Part shown: positions 41,848 to 53,671 of the stretch, in pieces
Layout: the number at the start of each line of letters is the position of its first letter
Position numbering within the stretch: the stretch's first letter is position 1
From: CAZQYC01 sp964597495
Lineage (GTDB): Bacteria; Pseudomonadota; Gammaproteobacteria; Steroidobacterales; Steroidobacteraceae
Assembly: GCA_964597495.1 (NCBI GenBank)
Contig: CAZQYC010000001.1
Span: 1 to 64,000, forward strand
DNA: 64,000 nucleotides
Direction: 5' to 3'
Translations under genes and position numbers: made by a program
The notes under the pieces: model-generated
Told to the model about the DNA's origin: nothing
Database searches by the model: none
Seen by the model: only the letters and a program-made list of their open reading frames with translations

Positions 41848-42541
41848 AGTCATCGGCTTTTCCGCGGCACTGCTCATGGGCTTGGCCGGCAGCGCGCATT
41901 GCTTCGGAATGTGCGGCGGCATCGCAGGCGCATTCGGCGTTCGTCTTCGAGTTCTGAACGGCAGCTCGGAAATTCACTGGCACACCGCGCTCTATCAATT
42001 GGGTCGAATCGGAGGCTATTCCCTTCTCGGCTTAGTGAGCGGCTCACTAGGACAAGGATTGCAGTCGCTCTTCGATTTCGAACAAGCCGGTTTGGTCCTG
42101 AGAATCGCAAACGGCATTTTGCTTTTGCTGGTCGCCGCTCGAGTACTGATCCAGTGGAATGGACTAGCGGTTTTGGAACGTCTGGGAGCACGCGTGTGGA
42201 AATTGGCTCAGCCTCTCTCTCGGCACGTCTCGGGGGGCAGTCCGATACAAACGTTGAGTTTCGGAGCGCTCTGGGGGTTTCTGCCGTGCGGCATGGTGTA
42301 TTCGATGCTCGCGTTCGCTGCATTGAGCGGTGATGGCTTGAGCGGCGCGGCACTAATGGGTGTCTTTGGCCTTGGCACGGCGCCGGCCATGTTCGCCAGT
42401 ACAATCACGGCGGCGAAATCGGTGAAGTACTTTGCCTCCAAGTGGGCGAGACCCGTGACCGGAGCACTGCTCGCAGCATTCGGCTTCTGGATGATCGCGT
42501 CGCCGATTTATCTGCATGCTCAAAGCTTGCACATCCATTGA
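41831..42541 (+). CDS. TauE/SafE-family membrane protein
   Basis: This 236-residue multispan protein carries GSAHCFGMCGGIAGAFG near residue 20, the His/Cys/Met motif of the cbb3-linked branch of the sulfite-exporter family, and GALWGFLPCGMVYSMLAF in the middle. Genes of this branch usually end cco operons, and the Cys/His/Met-rich first span suggests a role with copper rather than sulfite; that is inference. I chose ATG 41831 (MDSSVEVIGFSAALLMG). It is the last gene of the operon; a palindromic repeat follows 14 bases after its stop. Confidence 0.88.
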   Translation: MDSSVEVIGFSAALLMGLAGSAHCFGMCGGIAGAFGVRLRVLNGSSEIHWHTALYQLGRIGGYSLLGLVSGSLGQGLQSLFDFEQAGLVLRIANGILLLLVAARVLIQWNGLAVLERLGARVWKLAQPLSRHVSGGSPIQTLSFGALWGFLPCGMVYSMLAFAALSGDGLSGAALMGVFGLGTAPAMFASTITAAKSVKYFASKWARPVTGALLAAFGFWMIASPIYLHAQSLHIH

Positions 42542-42554
42542 AAGCCGCCAAGAG

Positions 42555-42653
42555 CCAATGGCATTTAAGAACGATGTGAAAACCGCCTTTCTCCCTCTCC
42601 CGGTTGCGGGAGAGGGAGTGAAGAATTTGCCTTACTTATGTCAGTGCCATTGG
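42555..42653. repeat. Palindromic intergenic repeat with internal hairpin
   Basis: CCAATGGCA at 42555-42563 and its complement at 42645-42653 bound a segment whose centre is a perfect 12-bp hairpin (CTCCCTCTCCCG 42591-42602 and CGGGAGAGGGAG 42607-42618, GTTG loop). Outer AATGGC, a following TTAAG-like stretch and the CCCTCTCCC core echo the element at 30879-31094, suggesting a related repeat family. The hairpin could also stop transcription of the cco operon, though no T run follows it. Confidence 0.7.
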
Positions 42654-42961
42654 TTCTAGTAATTGAATAAATACACTGGACAAGAATTCGAGTCGCCACA
42701 TTCCATGCCGACGAAGGACCTGTAAGCTAAAACGGCTTTCGCTCGGAAACAAACTGCCTCTTCCGCTCGACTTCGCTTCATCGATTTCCCAGCGTTGAAC
42801 CTAGCGTCGACGGTTGCCCGAGCTACGTAGTGATTTGCGAGCGAAGCGAGCGCGATCATCCACCATCGCGCGGCGAATTTTTCCCGACGGATATCTCTTC
42901 ACGACGATTTGGCACCGTCGTCGCTTGCGCATCGCAGGATCCATTTCCCGGAGAGTCCGTC
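42654..42961. other. Leader/promoter region of the phosphoketolase operon
   Basis: These 308 bases hold no supported gene. The phosphoketolase frame is open from 42830, but the translation there is not conserved-looking and GGAGAG at about 42949 points to the ATG at 42962. The main promoter of the downstream seven-gene operon should lie here. A GCGAGCGAAGCGAGCGCG stretch near 42837-42854 is a local repeat of unknown role. Confidence 0.5.
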
Positions 42962-45370
42962 ATGTCCAGCACGTTAGCCATCAAACCCAAAACGATCGCA
43001 AGATCCGCCACCCCCTTGGCACCTGAGGAACTCCGCCGCATGCACGCCTGGTGGCGCGCGTGCAATTACCTGGCAGTGGGCATGATCTATCTGCGCGACA
43101 ATCCCTTGCTGCGCGAGCCGCTCCGCATCGAACACGTGAAGCATCGGCTGCTCGGTCACTGGGGCGCGAGTCCCGCGCTCTCTTTTACCTGGCTGCACCT
43201 GAATCGCCTGATCAAGCGCGACGATCTCGACATGATCTTCGTCGCAGGTCCAGGTCACGGCGCACCGGGCGTGCTCGGTCCCGCGTATCTCGAAGGAACG
43301 TATTCGGAGGTGTACCCGGACAAGAGCGAGGATCTCGAGGGACTCCAGAAATTCTTCAAGCAATTCTCCTTTCCCGGACACATCGGCAGCCATGTCACGC
43401 CGGAAACTCCGGGATCGATTCATGAAGGCGGTGAACTCGGCTATTGCCTCTCGCACGCGTACGGCATGGCGCTCGACAATCCGGATCTCATCGTCGCCTG
43501 CGTAGTCGGCGACGGCGAAGCCGAAACGGGCCCGCTCGCCACCGCGTGGCACTCGAACAAATTCCTCAATCCGCAGCGCGACGGCGCGGTCCTGCCGATC
43601 TTGAATTTGAACGGCTACAAGATCGCGAACCCGACGATCCTGGCGCGCATCAGCCACGAAGAGCTCGAATCGTTGTTCGTGGGCTACGGCTATACGCCGC
43701 TGTTCGTCGAAGGCGACGACCCGGACGAACTGCACCAGAAGATGGCTGCCACGCTGGACGCCGCCGTCGAGCAAATTCGTGCGGCACAGGAGACCGCGCG
43801 CAACGCGCGAAGTCCGTCGCGACCACGCTGGCCGATGATCGTTCTGCGCACGCCCAAGGGCTGGACAGGTCCCAAGGAAATCAAAGGACACAAAGCGGAA
43901 GGCTCTTGGCGCTCGCATCAGGTTCCGTTCTCCGACGTGCGCGAGAATCCGGAAAGCTTGCAGCTCCTCGAGACCTGGCTGAAGAGCTATAAGCCTGAAG
44001 AGCTCTTCGATGCGAACGGCCGGCTGGTCGACGAGCTGCGCGACATCGCCCCCAAGGGCACGCGGCGAATGAGCGCGAATCCGCATACCAACGGCGGCCT
44101 GCTCAGAAAGGATTTGAAACTCCCGGACTTCCGCCGCTACGCCGTCAAAGTCGCGGCTGGCGGCGGCGTTCGTCACGAGAACACCAAACCCTTAGGCGAA
44201 TTTCTGCGCGACACCATGCGCAACAACATGCGGACTTTCCGCGTATTCGGTCCCGACGAAACCGCGTCGAATCGGCTGCAATCGCTTTACGAAGTCACGA
44301 AGAAAACTTGGATGGCCAATTTCCTTCCCGAGGACGCCGACGGCGGCGAACTCGCGACCGACGGACGCGTCATGGAGATCCTGTCCGAACACACGCTCAT
44401 CGGCTGGCTAGAAGGTTATCTGCTAACCGGGCGTCACGGCTTCTTCCATACCTACGAAGCATTCGCCCACGTAATCGACTCGATGTTCAACCAACACGCG
44501 AAGTGGCTCGACATCTGTAAAAACCATGTGCCGTGGCGCGCATCGGTCGCTTCGCAAAACATTCTGTTGTCCTCGACGGTGTGGCGGCAGGATCACAACG
44601 GCTTTTCGCATCAGGATCCGGGATTCATCGATCTTGTGACCAACAAGAGCCCGTCGGTGTCGCGCATCTACCTGCCGCCCGACGCGAATACGCTGCTGGT
44701 CGTCGCCGACCAGTGCCTGCGCTCGACCGACTGCATCAACGTGATCGTTGCCGACAAGCAGAAGCACATGCAATTCACCACCATCGACGAGGCGATCGTT
44801 CACTGCGAGAAGGGCATCGGCATCTGGGCCCGAGCGAGCAACGATGCCGGTGCAGAACCGGACGTCGTGATGGCGTCGTGCGGCGACGTCGCCACGATGG
44901 AAGCACTGGCGGCCACAGCGATTCTGCGTGAGCGCTTGCCCGACCTCAAAGTTCGCTTCGTCAATGTCGTGGACCTGTATCGAATGCAACCGGCGGCCGA
45001 ACATCCTCACGGGCTCACCGAGAGCGAATTCGATGGACTGTTCACTGCCGGCAAGCCGGTGATCTTCAATTTTCACGGCTATCCCTGGCTGATTCACAAA
45101 CTCGCGTACCGTCATCGCGAGAATCAAAACCTGCACGTACGCGGCTACAAGGAGAAGGGCAACATCAATACGCCGCTCGAGCTTGCTATCTTGAATCAAA
45201 TCGACCGCTTCGATCTCGTCATCGACGTCATCGACCGCGTGCCGGGACTCTCGACGCGCGCGGCTCATCTGAAGGAAGAGATGAAGAACGCGATCATCGA
45301 CAATTTGAGCTATGCACATACCCACGGCACCGATAGGAAGGAAATCACGGAGTGGGTATGGCCGTATTGA
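42962..45370 (+). CDS. xfp: Phosphoketolase (xylulose-5-P/fructose-6-P)
   Basis: This 802-residue thiamine-diphosphate enzyme cleaves xylulose-5-phosphate or fructose-6-phosphate with phosphate to acetyl-phosphate plus glyceraldehyde-3-phosphate or erythrose-4-phosphate. It shows LRDNPLLREPL, FVAGPGHGAPGVLGPAYLEG, the ThDP/metal site VVGDGEAETGPLATAWHSNK and the C-terminal SYAHTHGTDRKEITEW. The length is normal for the family. The ATG at 42962 follows GGAGAG. It leads the operon whose other enzymes supply its substrate from glycogen; acetate kinase at 56-57 kb would use its product. Confidence 0.96.
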   Translation: MSSTLAIKPKTIARSATPLAPEELRRMHAWWRACNYLAVGMIYLRDNPLLREPLRIEHVKHRLLGHWGASPALSFTWLHLNRLIKRDDLDMIFVAGPGHGAPGVLGPAYLEGTYSEVYPDKSEDLEGLQKFFKQFSFPGHIGSHVTPETPGSIHEGGELGYCLSHAYGMALDNPDLIVACVVGDGEAETGPLATAWHSNKFLNPQRDGAVLPILNLNGYKIANPTILARISHEELESLFVGYGYTPLFVEGDDPDELHQKMAATLDAAVEQIRAAQETARNARSPSRPRWPMIVLRTPKGWTGPKEIKGHKAEGSWRSHQVPFSDVRENPESLQLLETWLKSYKPEELFDANGRLVDELRDIAPKGTRRMSANPHTNGGLLRKDLKLPDFRRYAVKVAAGGGVRHENTKPLGEFLRDTMRNNMRTFRVFGPDETASNRLQSLYEVTKKTWMANFLPEDADGGELATDGRVMEILSEHTLIGWLEGYLLTGRHGFFHTYEAFAHVIDSMFNQHAKWLDICKNHVPWRASVASQNILLSSTVWRQDHNGFSHQDPGFIDLVTNKSPSVSRIYLPPDANTLLVVADQCLRSTDCINVIVADKQKHMQFTTIDEAIVHCEKGIGIWARASNDAGAEPDVVMASCGDVATMEALAATAILRERLPDLKVRFVNVVDLYRMQPAAEHPHGLTESEFDGLFTAGKPVIFNFHGYPWLIHKLAYRHRENQNLHVRGYKEKGNINTPLELAILNQIDRFDLVIDVIDRVPGLSTRAAHLKEEMKNAIIDNLSYAHTHGTDRKEITEWVWPY

Positions 45371-45391
45371 AATAGCGAATGCGAGCTGTCG

Positions 45392-46131
45392 ATGCACTAC
45401 GTCAAGCAACGCGTTTTTCTGCTTCGCCACGGTGAAACGGAGTGGACCTTAAGCCGGCAACACACGGGTATCACGGACATTCCATTGACGGAAAACGGCC
45501 GCACCGTGGCGAAGCGCCTTGCACCNNNNNNNNNNNNNNNNNNNNNNNNNNNNNNNNNNNNNNNNNNNNNNNNNNNNNNNNNNNNNNNNNNNNNNNNNNN
45601 NNNNNNNNNNNNNNNNNNNNNNNNNTCACGGACATTCCATTGACGGAAAACGGCCGCACCGTGGCGAAGCGCCTTGCACCACTGCTTGCTGCGCAACGAT
45701 TCGAACTGATCTTGATGAGTCCGATGCAGCGCGCGCGCGAGACCTGCGCGCTCGCCGAACTTGCACCACGCGCCCGGATCGACACCGATCTATGCGAGTG
45801 GAACTACGGCGACTACGAAGGCCTCACTCCGCAGCAGATTCGCGAGCGGAATGCCGAGTGGCTGATTTTCCGCGACGGTTGTCCCGGCGGCGAGCCGCCT
45901 GAGGGAATCGGCGCGCGCGTCGATCGGGTGATCGACAAAGTTCGACGAGTCGAAGGCCACGTCGCGCTGTTTGCGCACGGCCACGTGTTGCGCACCCTGA
46001 CCGCTCGTTGGCTCGGGTTGCCGGTTGCGGCAGGCGCCCACTTCCTGCTCGATACGGCGACCGTGAGCGTGCTCAGCTACTACCACGGGATCGGCGCAAT
46101 CGAACGCTGGAATGCGGCAGTCGCCCCTTAG
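45392..46131 (+). CDS. Histidine phosphatase (phosphoglycerate mutase-like), split by assembly gap
   Basis: The gene begins with LLRHGETEWTLSRQHTGI (RHG active site) and continues after the gap with LMSPMQRARETCALAEL and the second catalytic His in LFAHGHVLRTL. The 100 Ns are flanked by an identical 55-base sequence, so the real gene is probably continuous. Removing 155 bases leaves 585 bases, an intact 194-residue protein in frame. The family includes phosphoglycerate mutase, sugar-phosphate and cobalamin phosphatases; the operon context suggests a sugar-phosphate substrate. It sits between xfp and glgP. Confidence 0.88.
45471..45680 (+). repeat. 55-bp exact duplication flanking the gap (contig overlap)
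   Basis: Bases 45471-45525 are repeated exactly at 45626-45680, on either side of the N run. Reading frame and protein sequence run through cleanly if the two copies are merged. This is what two overlapping contig ends look like when a scaffolder joins them with a fixed gap. Confidence 0.95.
45526..45625. other. Assembly gap (100 N)
   Basis: Exactly 100 unknown bases lie within the histidine phosphatase gene. The round length is a scaffold placeholder, not a measured distance. Confidence 0.99.
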
Positions 46132-46158
46132 AACTAAAGTCGATCGGAGATCCTAAGA

Positions 46159-48657
46159 ATGCAAACAACGTCGCGTTCCACCAAAGCCACACCCTCGCTC
46201 AATGCGGTGCGCACGGGTATGAGCGTCGATGCGCTGCGCCGCGCCGTGCTCGACAACTTGGCCTACCTGCAGGCTCGGTATCCGGATGTCGCTTCTGCGC
46301 ATGATTGGTACATGGCACTTTCCTACAGCATTCGAGATCGCCTGCTAGCGCGCTGGAACGAAACCTCACGAACTTACCAAAAGCGCAACGTCAAAGTCGC
46401 CTGCTACTTGTCGGCGGAATTCCTCATCGGACCGCAGCTCGGCAACAACCTGGTCAATCTCGGCATCGAAGCCGAAGCGAACGAAGCGATGCACGCGCTC
46501 GGACAAGACCTCGAGACGTTGACAATGCTCGAGGAAGAGCCGGGACTCGGGAACGGTGGCCTCGGCCGATTGGCGGCTTGTTATCTCGATTCTCTGGCGA
46601 CGCTGCAAATACCGGCCATCGGTTACGGCATTCGCTATGAATTCGGGATTTTCGATCAAGAAATACGTGACGGCTGGCAAACGGAGATCACGGACAAGTG
46701 GCTGCAAAAAGGCAATCCCTGGGAACTGTCACGTCCCGAGATCGCGTTCTACGTCGGCTTCGGCGGCCACACGGAAATCTATACCGACGAGTTGAATCAA
46801 GTCCGCGTACGGTGGAAACCGGCACGAGAGATCAAAGGAATTGCTTACGACACGCCGGTGCTCGGCTATCGTGTCAACACGTGCAACACATTGCGTCTCT
46901 GGAAGAGCGAGGCGGTCGAGTCGTTCGATTTCGGCGATTTCAACGTCGGCGACTACTACGGAGCGGTGCAACAGAAAGTCGTCTCGGAAACCCTGTCGAA
47001 GGTGCTCTATCCGAACGACGAGGCCGACATCGGCAAACGTCTCCGCCTCGCGCAGCAGTATTTCTTCGTCTCCTGTTCGCTGCAGGACATGCTTCGGTTG
47101 CTCGATCTCAAAGGCGAACCTATCGAACGCTTTGCAGACGTATTCGCGGCCCAGCTTAACGATACGCATCCGTCGATCGCCGTTGCGGAACTGATGCGAC
47201 TGCTGGTCGATGTCCGTCACGTGCCCTGGGATACGGCTTGGAACATCACGCAACGCTCGCTCGCTTACACGAATCACACGTTGCTCCCGGAAGCCTTGGA
47301 GACTTGGAGCCTGCCGCTGTTCCAAAGCCTGCTACCGCGGCCGCTCGAAATCATTTACGAAATCAATCGCCGTTTCTTGGACGAAGCGCGCCGGATGTTT
47401 CCGGACGATCCCGAACGCATCGCTCGTCTCTCGCTCATCGACGAGCATGGCGATAAGGGCATTCGCATGGCAAATCTCGCCACGGTCGGCTGTCATATCG
47501 TCAACGGTGTCGCGGCTCTGCATTCCGCGCTGCTCACGAAAACGGTGCTGCGCGACTTCGCGGATCTCTGGCCCGACCGCTTCCGCAATGTCACCAACGG
47601 CGTAACGCCTCGGCGCTTCATGGTATTGAGCAACCCGCGTCTCGCTCGGCTCTTGGACGAAACCGTCGGTGAGGCCTGGGTCACCGACCCTTCTCGACTC
47701 AAGCTGCTCGAAGCCCGGGCCGACGACCCGGCGTTCCAGGAAAAATGGCGCCGCATCAAGAAGCAGAACAAAGAGACGCTCGCGCTACGCATCCGGGAAC
47801 GCACCGGCATCACAGTCGATCCGAGCGCGCTCTTCGACATTCAAGTGAAGCGCATTCACGAATACAAACGCCAGCACTTGAACGTGCTGTACATCATCAC
47901 GCTGTATCGTCGGCTGCGCGAGAACCCGAAACTTTCGATCGCGCCGCGCTGCTTCGTGTTCGGCGGCAAAGCCGCGCCGGGTTATCGAATGGCGAAACTG
48001 ATGATTCGCCTCATCAACGGCGTTGCCGACATCGTCAACACCGATCCGGTGATCAATGGCCGACTTAAAGTTGTTTTCTATCCGGACTTCAACGTAAAGA
48101 ACGCGCATGCAATCTATCCGGCCGCCGATCTGTCCGAGCAAATTTCAACGGCGGGCAAGGAAGCCTCCGGCACGGGCAACATGAAGTTCACGTTGAACGG
48201 CGCGTTGACGATCGGCACCCTCGATGGCGCCAACGTCGAGATTCGCGAGGAAGTGGGCGCAGAAAATTTCTTTCTCTTCGGCCTCACCGCCGCCGAGGTC
48301 GAGCACGTCAAAAACACCGGCTATAACCCGCGCGAGTACTGCGAGCGCGATCCCGAGCTGCAAGCAGTGCTGGGGTTGATCGCCAGCGGGTTGTTCGCGG
48401 GCGGCGACACCGAAGTATTCCATCCGCTGCTGAATCACTTGCTCGATCACGACACCTATTTGCTGCTGGCCGACTATCGCGCGTACGTCGACGCACAGAC
48501 GCAAGTCGATCGTGCGTTTCTCGATTCAACCCGCTGGACGCGCATGTCGATCCTGAATGTCGCACGCGCCGGCAAATTTTCGTCGGATCGATCGATCCGA
48601 GAGTACTGCGACTCCATCTGGAAGACGAAACCGGTTCCCATCCAACTGAGCGGCTGA
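46159..48657 (+). CDS. glgP: Glycogen/alpha-glucan phosphorylase
   Basis: This 832-residue PLP enzyme releases glucose-1-phosphate from glycogen. Evidence: YLSAEFLIGPQLGNNLVNLG near the N-terminus, EEEPGLGNGGLGRLAACYLD, FDIQVKRIHEYKRQHLN and the PLP-lysine region EASGTGNMKFTLNGALTIG. Length and order match bacterial GlgP. GGAG lies before the ATG; pgi follows after three bases. Its product feeds Pgm, encoded at the end of the same operon. Confidence 0.97.
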   Translation: MQTTSRSTKATPSLNAVRTGMSVDALRRAVLDNLAYLQARYPDVASAHDWYMALSYSIRDRLLARWNETSRTYQKRNVKVACYLSAEFLIGPQLGNNLVNLGIEAEANEAMHALGQDLETLTMLEEEPGLGNGGLGRLAACYLDSLATLQIPAIGYGIRYEFGIFDQEIRDGWQTEITDKWLQKGNPWELSRPEIAFYVGFGGHTEIYTDELNQVRVRWKPAREIKGIAYDTPVLGYRVNTCNTLRLWKSEAVESFDFGDFNVGDYYGAVQQKVVSETLSKVLYPNDEADIGKRLRLAQQYFFVSCSLQDMLRLLDLKGEPIERFADVFAAQLNDTHPSIAVAELMRLLVDVRHVPWDTAWNITQRSLAYTNHTLLPEALETWSLPLFQSLLPRPLEIIYEINRRFLDEARRMFPDDPERIARLSLIDEHGDKGIRMANLATVGCHIVNGVAALHSALLTKTVLRDFADLWPDRFRNVTNGVTPRRFMVLSNPRLARLLDETVGEAWVTDPSRLKLLEARADDPAFQEKWRRIKKQNKETLALRIRERTGITVDPSALFDIQVKRIHEYKRQHLNVLYIITLYRRLRENPKLSIAPRCFVFGGKAAPGYRMAKLMIRLINGVADIVNTDPVINGRLKVVFYPDFNVKNAHAIYPAADLSEQISTAGKEASGTGNMKFTLNGALTIGTLDGANVEIREEVGAENFFLFGLTAAEVEHVKNTGYNPREYCERDPELQAVLGLIASGLFAGGDTEVFHPLLNHLLDHDTYLLLADYRAYVDAQTQVDRAFLDSTRWTRMSILNVARAGKFSSDRSIREYCDSIWKTKPVPIQLSG

Positions 48658-48660
48658 ATC

Positions 48661-50321
48661 ATGCATGCCTTCCATACCGATGCAATTGATCAGGTTTCGT
48701 TGCCGGAGCTGCCCGCATGGATAGCGCTCGAGCAGCATTTTCAGAAAATTCGCCGGCAACCTCTCCGCGCGCTGTTCGCCGACGATCCACAGCGCGGACA
48801 GCGCTTGACGCTCGACGCGGCCGGCATTTACCTCGACTACTCGAAGAATCGCGTCACGGACGAAACGCTCGCGCTGTTGTCGCAGCTCGCGCGCGAACGC
48901 GAGCTACAGGCGGCGATAGAGGCGATGTTTCGCGGCGATAAAATCAACGTCACCGAACGCCGGGCAGCGTTGCACGTTGCCTTACGCGCTCCGCGCAATA
49001 CCGTCATTCGCGTCGGTGGCGCGAACGTCGTTCCGCTCGTGCACGAAGTGCTCGATCGAATGACGGCCTTCGTCACCCGGGTTCGGCAGGACGAGTTCAA
49101 AGGATATACGGGCAAACCCATCCGCAATATCGTCAACATCGGCATTGGCGGCTCCGACCTCGGACCGGTAATGGCCTATGAAGCGCTCAAACACTACAGC
49201 AACCGCTCTCTCCGCTTCGGCTTCGTATCCAACGTGGACGGCACCGACCTCGCCGAAACGGTGCGCGACATGGATGCCGCCGAAACGCTCTTCATCGTCT
49301 CGTCGAAAACCTTCACGACGTCGGAAACCATGGCCAACGCAAAAAGCGCGCGCGCCTGGTTGCTGTCTGCCTTCGGCGGTGACTGGCAGTCGATAGCACG
49401 GCATTTTGTCGCCGTATCGACCAATGCAGCGCAGGTCGCGGAGTTCGGCATCGACACCGCCAACATGTTCGGCTTTTGGGAGTGGGTAGGCGGTCGCTAT
49501 TCGCTGGAATCGGCGATCGGCTTGTCCACGATGCTCGCGATTGGGCCGGAGAGCTTTCGCGCGCTGCTCGCGGGATCGCATAGCATGGACGAGCACTTCC
49601 GCACCACGCCGTTCGAACAAAATATACCGGTGATCATGGCGATGCTCGGCATCTGGTATGCGGACTTCTTCAAGGCGCGCACCGTCGCGATATTGCCGTA
49701 CGAGCAATATCTCAAGCGCTTCCCCGCCTATTTGCAGCAGCTCATCATGGAGAGCAACGGCAAGCGCGTCGACCTGGAAGGCAAGCCGGTCGCCACGGAA
49801 ACCTCGCCGGTGTACTGGGGCGAGCCCGGCACGAACGGCCAGCACTCGTTTTATCAGCTCCTCCATCAAGGCACGCAGCTGATTCCGTGCGACTTCATCG
49901 CGTTCGCTTGCTCGCTCAATCCGCTCGCCGGCCATCACGATATGTTGCTCGCGAACGCGTTTGCGCAAAGCGAAGCGCTTGCGATGGGCAAGACAGCCGA
50001 GGAATTGCGTGCCGAGGGTTGCGCGGAGTGGCTCGTGCCGCACCGCACGTTCGGAGGCAACCGCCCGTCCAATACGCTGCTACTCGAGCGCTTGACGCCG
50101 GCTTCCTTGGGAAAGCTGATCGCGCTCTACGAGCACATCGCCTTCACGCAAGGCGTCATTTGGAACGTCAATTCCTTCGATCAATGGGGCGTCGAACTCG
50201 GGAAGCAATTGGCCGGACGGATCGTGCCCGAGCTGAAAGGCGGCACGGAACCCCGCCTCGACCATGACAGTTCGACCAACACGCTCATCCGACGCTATCG
50301 GACTCTGCGAGAGAAGCACAG

Positions 50322-50325
<4 letters not shown>
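48661..50325 (+). CDS. pgi: Glucose-6-phosphate isomerase
   Basis: This 554-residue enzyme interconverts glucose-6-phosphate and fructose-6-phosphate, making the substrate for phosphoketolase. Family signatures are NIGIGGSDLGPVMAYEAL, VSSKTFTTSETMANA, FWEWVGGRYSLES and the C-terminal HDSSTNTLIRRYR. It starts three bases after glgP and its stop overlaps the glgX start (ATGA), so the three are translated from one message. Confidence 0.97.
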
Positions 50326-52429
<2,104 letters not shown>

Positions 52430-52433
<4 letters not shown>

Positions 52434-53635
52434 GCATCGATTCTAAATACGCCGACGGTCTCGCAAGAGAGCGCTCAAGGCCTCTGCTGCCGCCCGAACG
52501 CGAAGAGGAAGCAAATGAACCGACCCGCAGCTCGAACCTGCGAACGCTGCAACGCTTCGGCCAATCCGTCTGGTTGGACTACCTCCGGCGCAGCTTGCTT
52601 ACGAGCGGCGAACTGCGCCGCTTGATCGATGAAGACGGCTTGCGCGGCTTGACGTCGAATCCGTCCATCTTCGCGAAAGCGATCGCCGAGGATTCGGACT
52701 ATCGCGAATCGCTTGACGAGCTGCGCTCCAAAGTTTCCGATCCCAAAGCTCGCTATGAAAAACTTGCGGTGCACGACATCAGGAATGCGGCCGATGCGTT
52801 GCGGGGAATCTACACCGAAACAGCTTGGCGCGACGGATACGTGAGTCTCGAAGTTTCCCCCCTTCTCGCCTACGACGAGGGCGGAACCATCGAAGAGGCA
52901 TTTCGCCTGTGGCGAACGATCGACCGGGAAAACGTCATGATAAAAGTGCCGGCGACCGCACAGGGAATCGCCGCGATCCGCGAACTCGTCGGCTCCGGCA
53001 TCAACGTCAACGCGACGCTGCTTTTTTCGCAAGATAGCTATGCCCAAGTCGCGGATGCGTACATCGCGGGGCTCGAACGCTGGGTGCAGAAAGGCGAGGA
53101 AGCGCAGCGCGTAGCGAGTGTCGCGAGTTTCTTTGTCAGTCGCATCGATGCGGCCGTCGACGCGCGCATCGAAGAACGCCTGCAGACTTGCGGAAATGCC
53201 GTCGAGAAAAGTCGCTTGCGAGACATAGCCGGGACAGTCGCCATCGCTAACGCAAAACTCGCCTATCAGCGCTATTTGGAGATCGTTCGAGGACCACGCT
53301 GGGAAGCGCTTGCCAAGCGCGGTGCTCGTACACAGCGTCTGCTATGGGCCAGCACCGGCGCAAAAAACCCGAACTACCGCGATGTAATCTATGTCGAGGA
53401 ACTCATCGCGCCGAACACCATTAATACGATGCCGCCCGCCACGCTCGAAGCGTTCCGCGATCACGGCCGTCTGCGCACTAGCCTGACCGAAGACATCGCG
53501 GGTGCCCATGAAACGTTGAATGCGTTGGTAACCGTCGGCATCTCGCTGCAGCAAGTGGCGGATCAGCTCTTGGACGAAGGAGTGCAATTGTTCGCACGCG
53601 CGTTTCGCGAGTTACTCGACGAAGTCGCCAAGTAA
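52430..53635 (+). CDS. tal: Transaldolase
   Basis: This 401-residue class I aldolase-fold enzyme moves a dihydroxyacetone unit between fructose-6-phosphate and erythrose-4-phosphate. Visible motifs are GLTSNPSIFAKAI, the Schiff-base lysine in VMIKVPATAQG and NVNATLLFSQDSYAQVADAY. The length places it in the longer bacterial/plant-like transaldolase group, with a hydrophilic N-terminal extension of about 35 residues. Paired with phosphoketolase it recycles erythrose-4-phosphate. It overlaps glgX by four bases. Confidence 0.95.
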
Positions 53636-53671
53636 ATAAGAGCAAGTGAAGCGGGCTTAAAGGAGCTATTA

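Noticed and set aside
42974..44176. 400-codon minus-strand open frame opposite phosphoketolase
   Set aside because: Same reason: antisense of conserved Xfp sequence with low-complexity Arg/Val/Ala content.
44423..45430. 335-codon minus-strand open frame opposite phosphoketolase
   Set aside because: It is a mirror of a strongly coding, GC-biased gene; no start signal or recognisable motif.
45471..45680. True tandem duplication in the histidine phosphatase gene
   Set aside because: The exact 55-base match sits right at the two edges of a 100-N placeholder, and merging the copies gives an intact protein, so an assembly artefact is the simpler reading.
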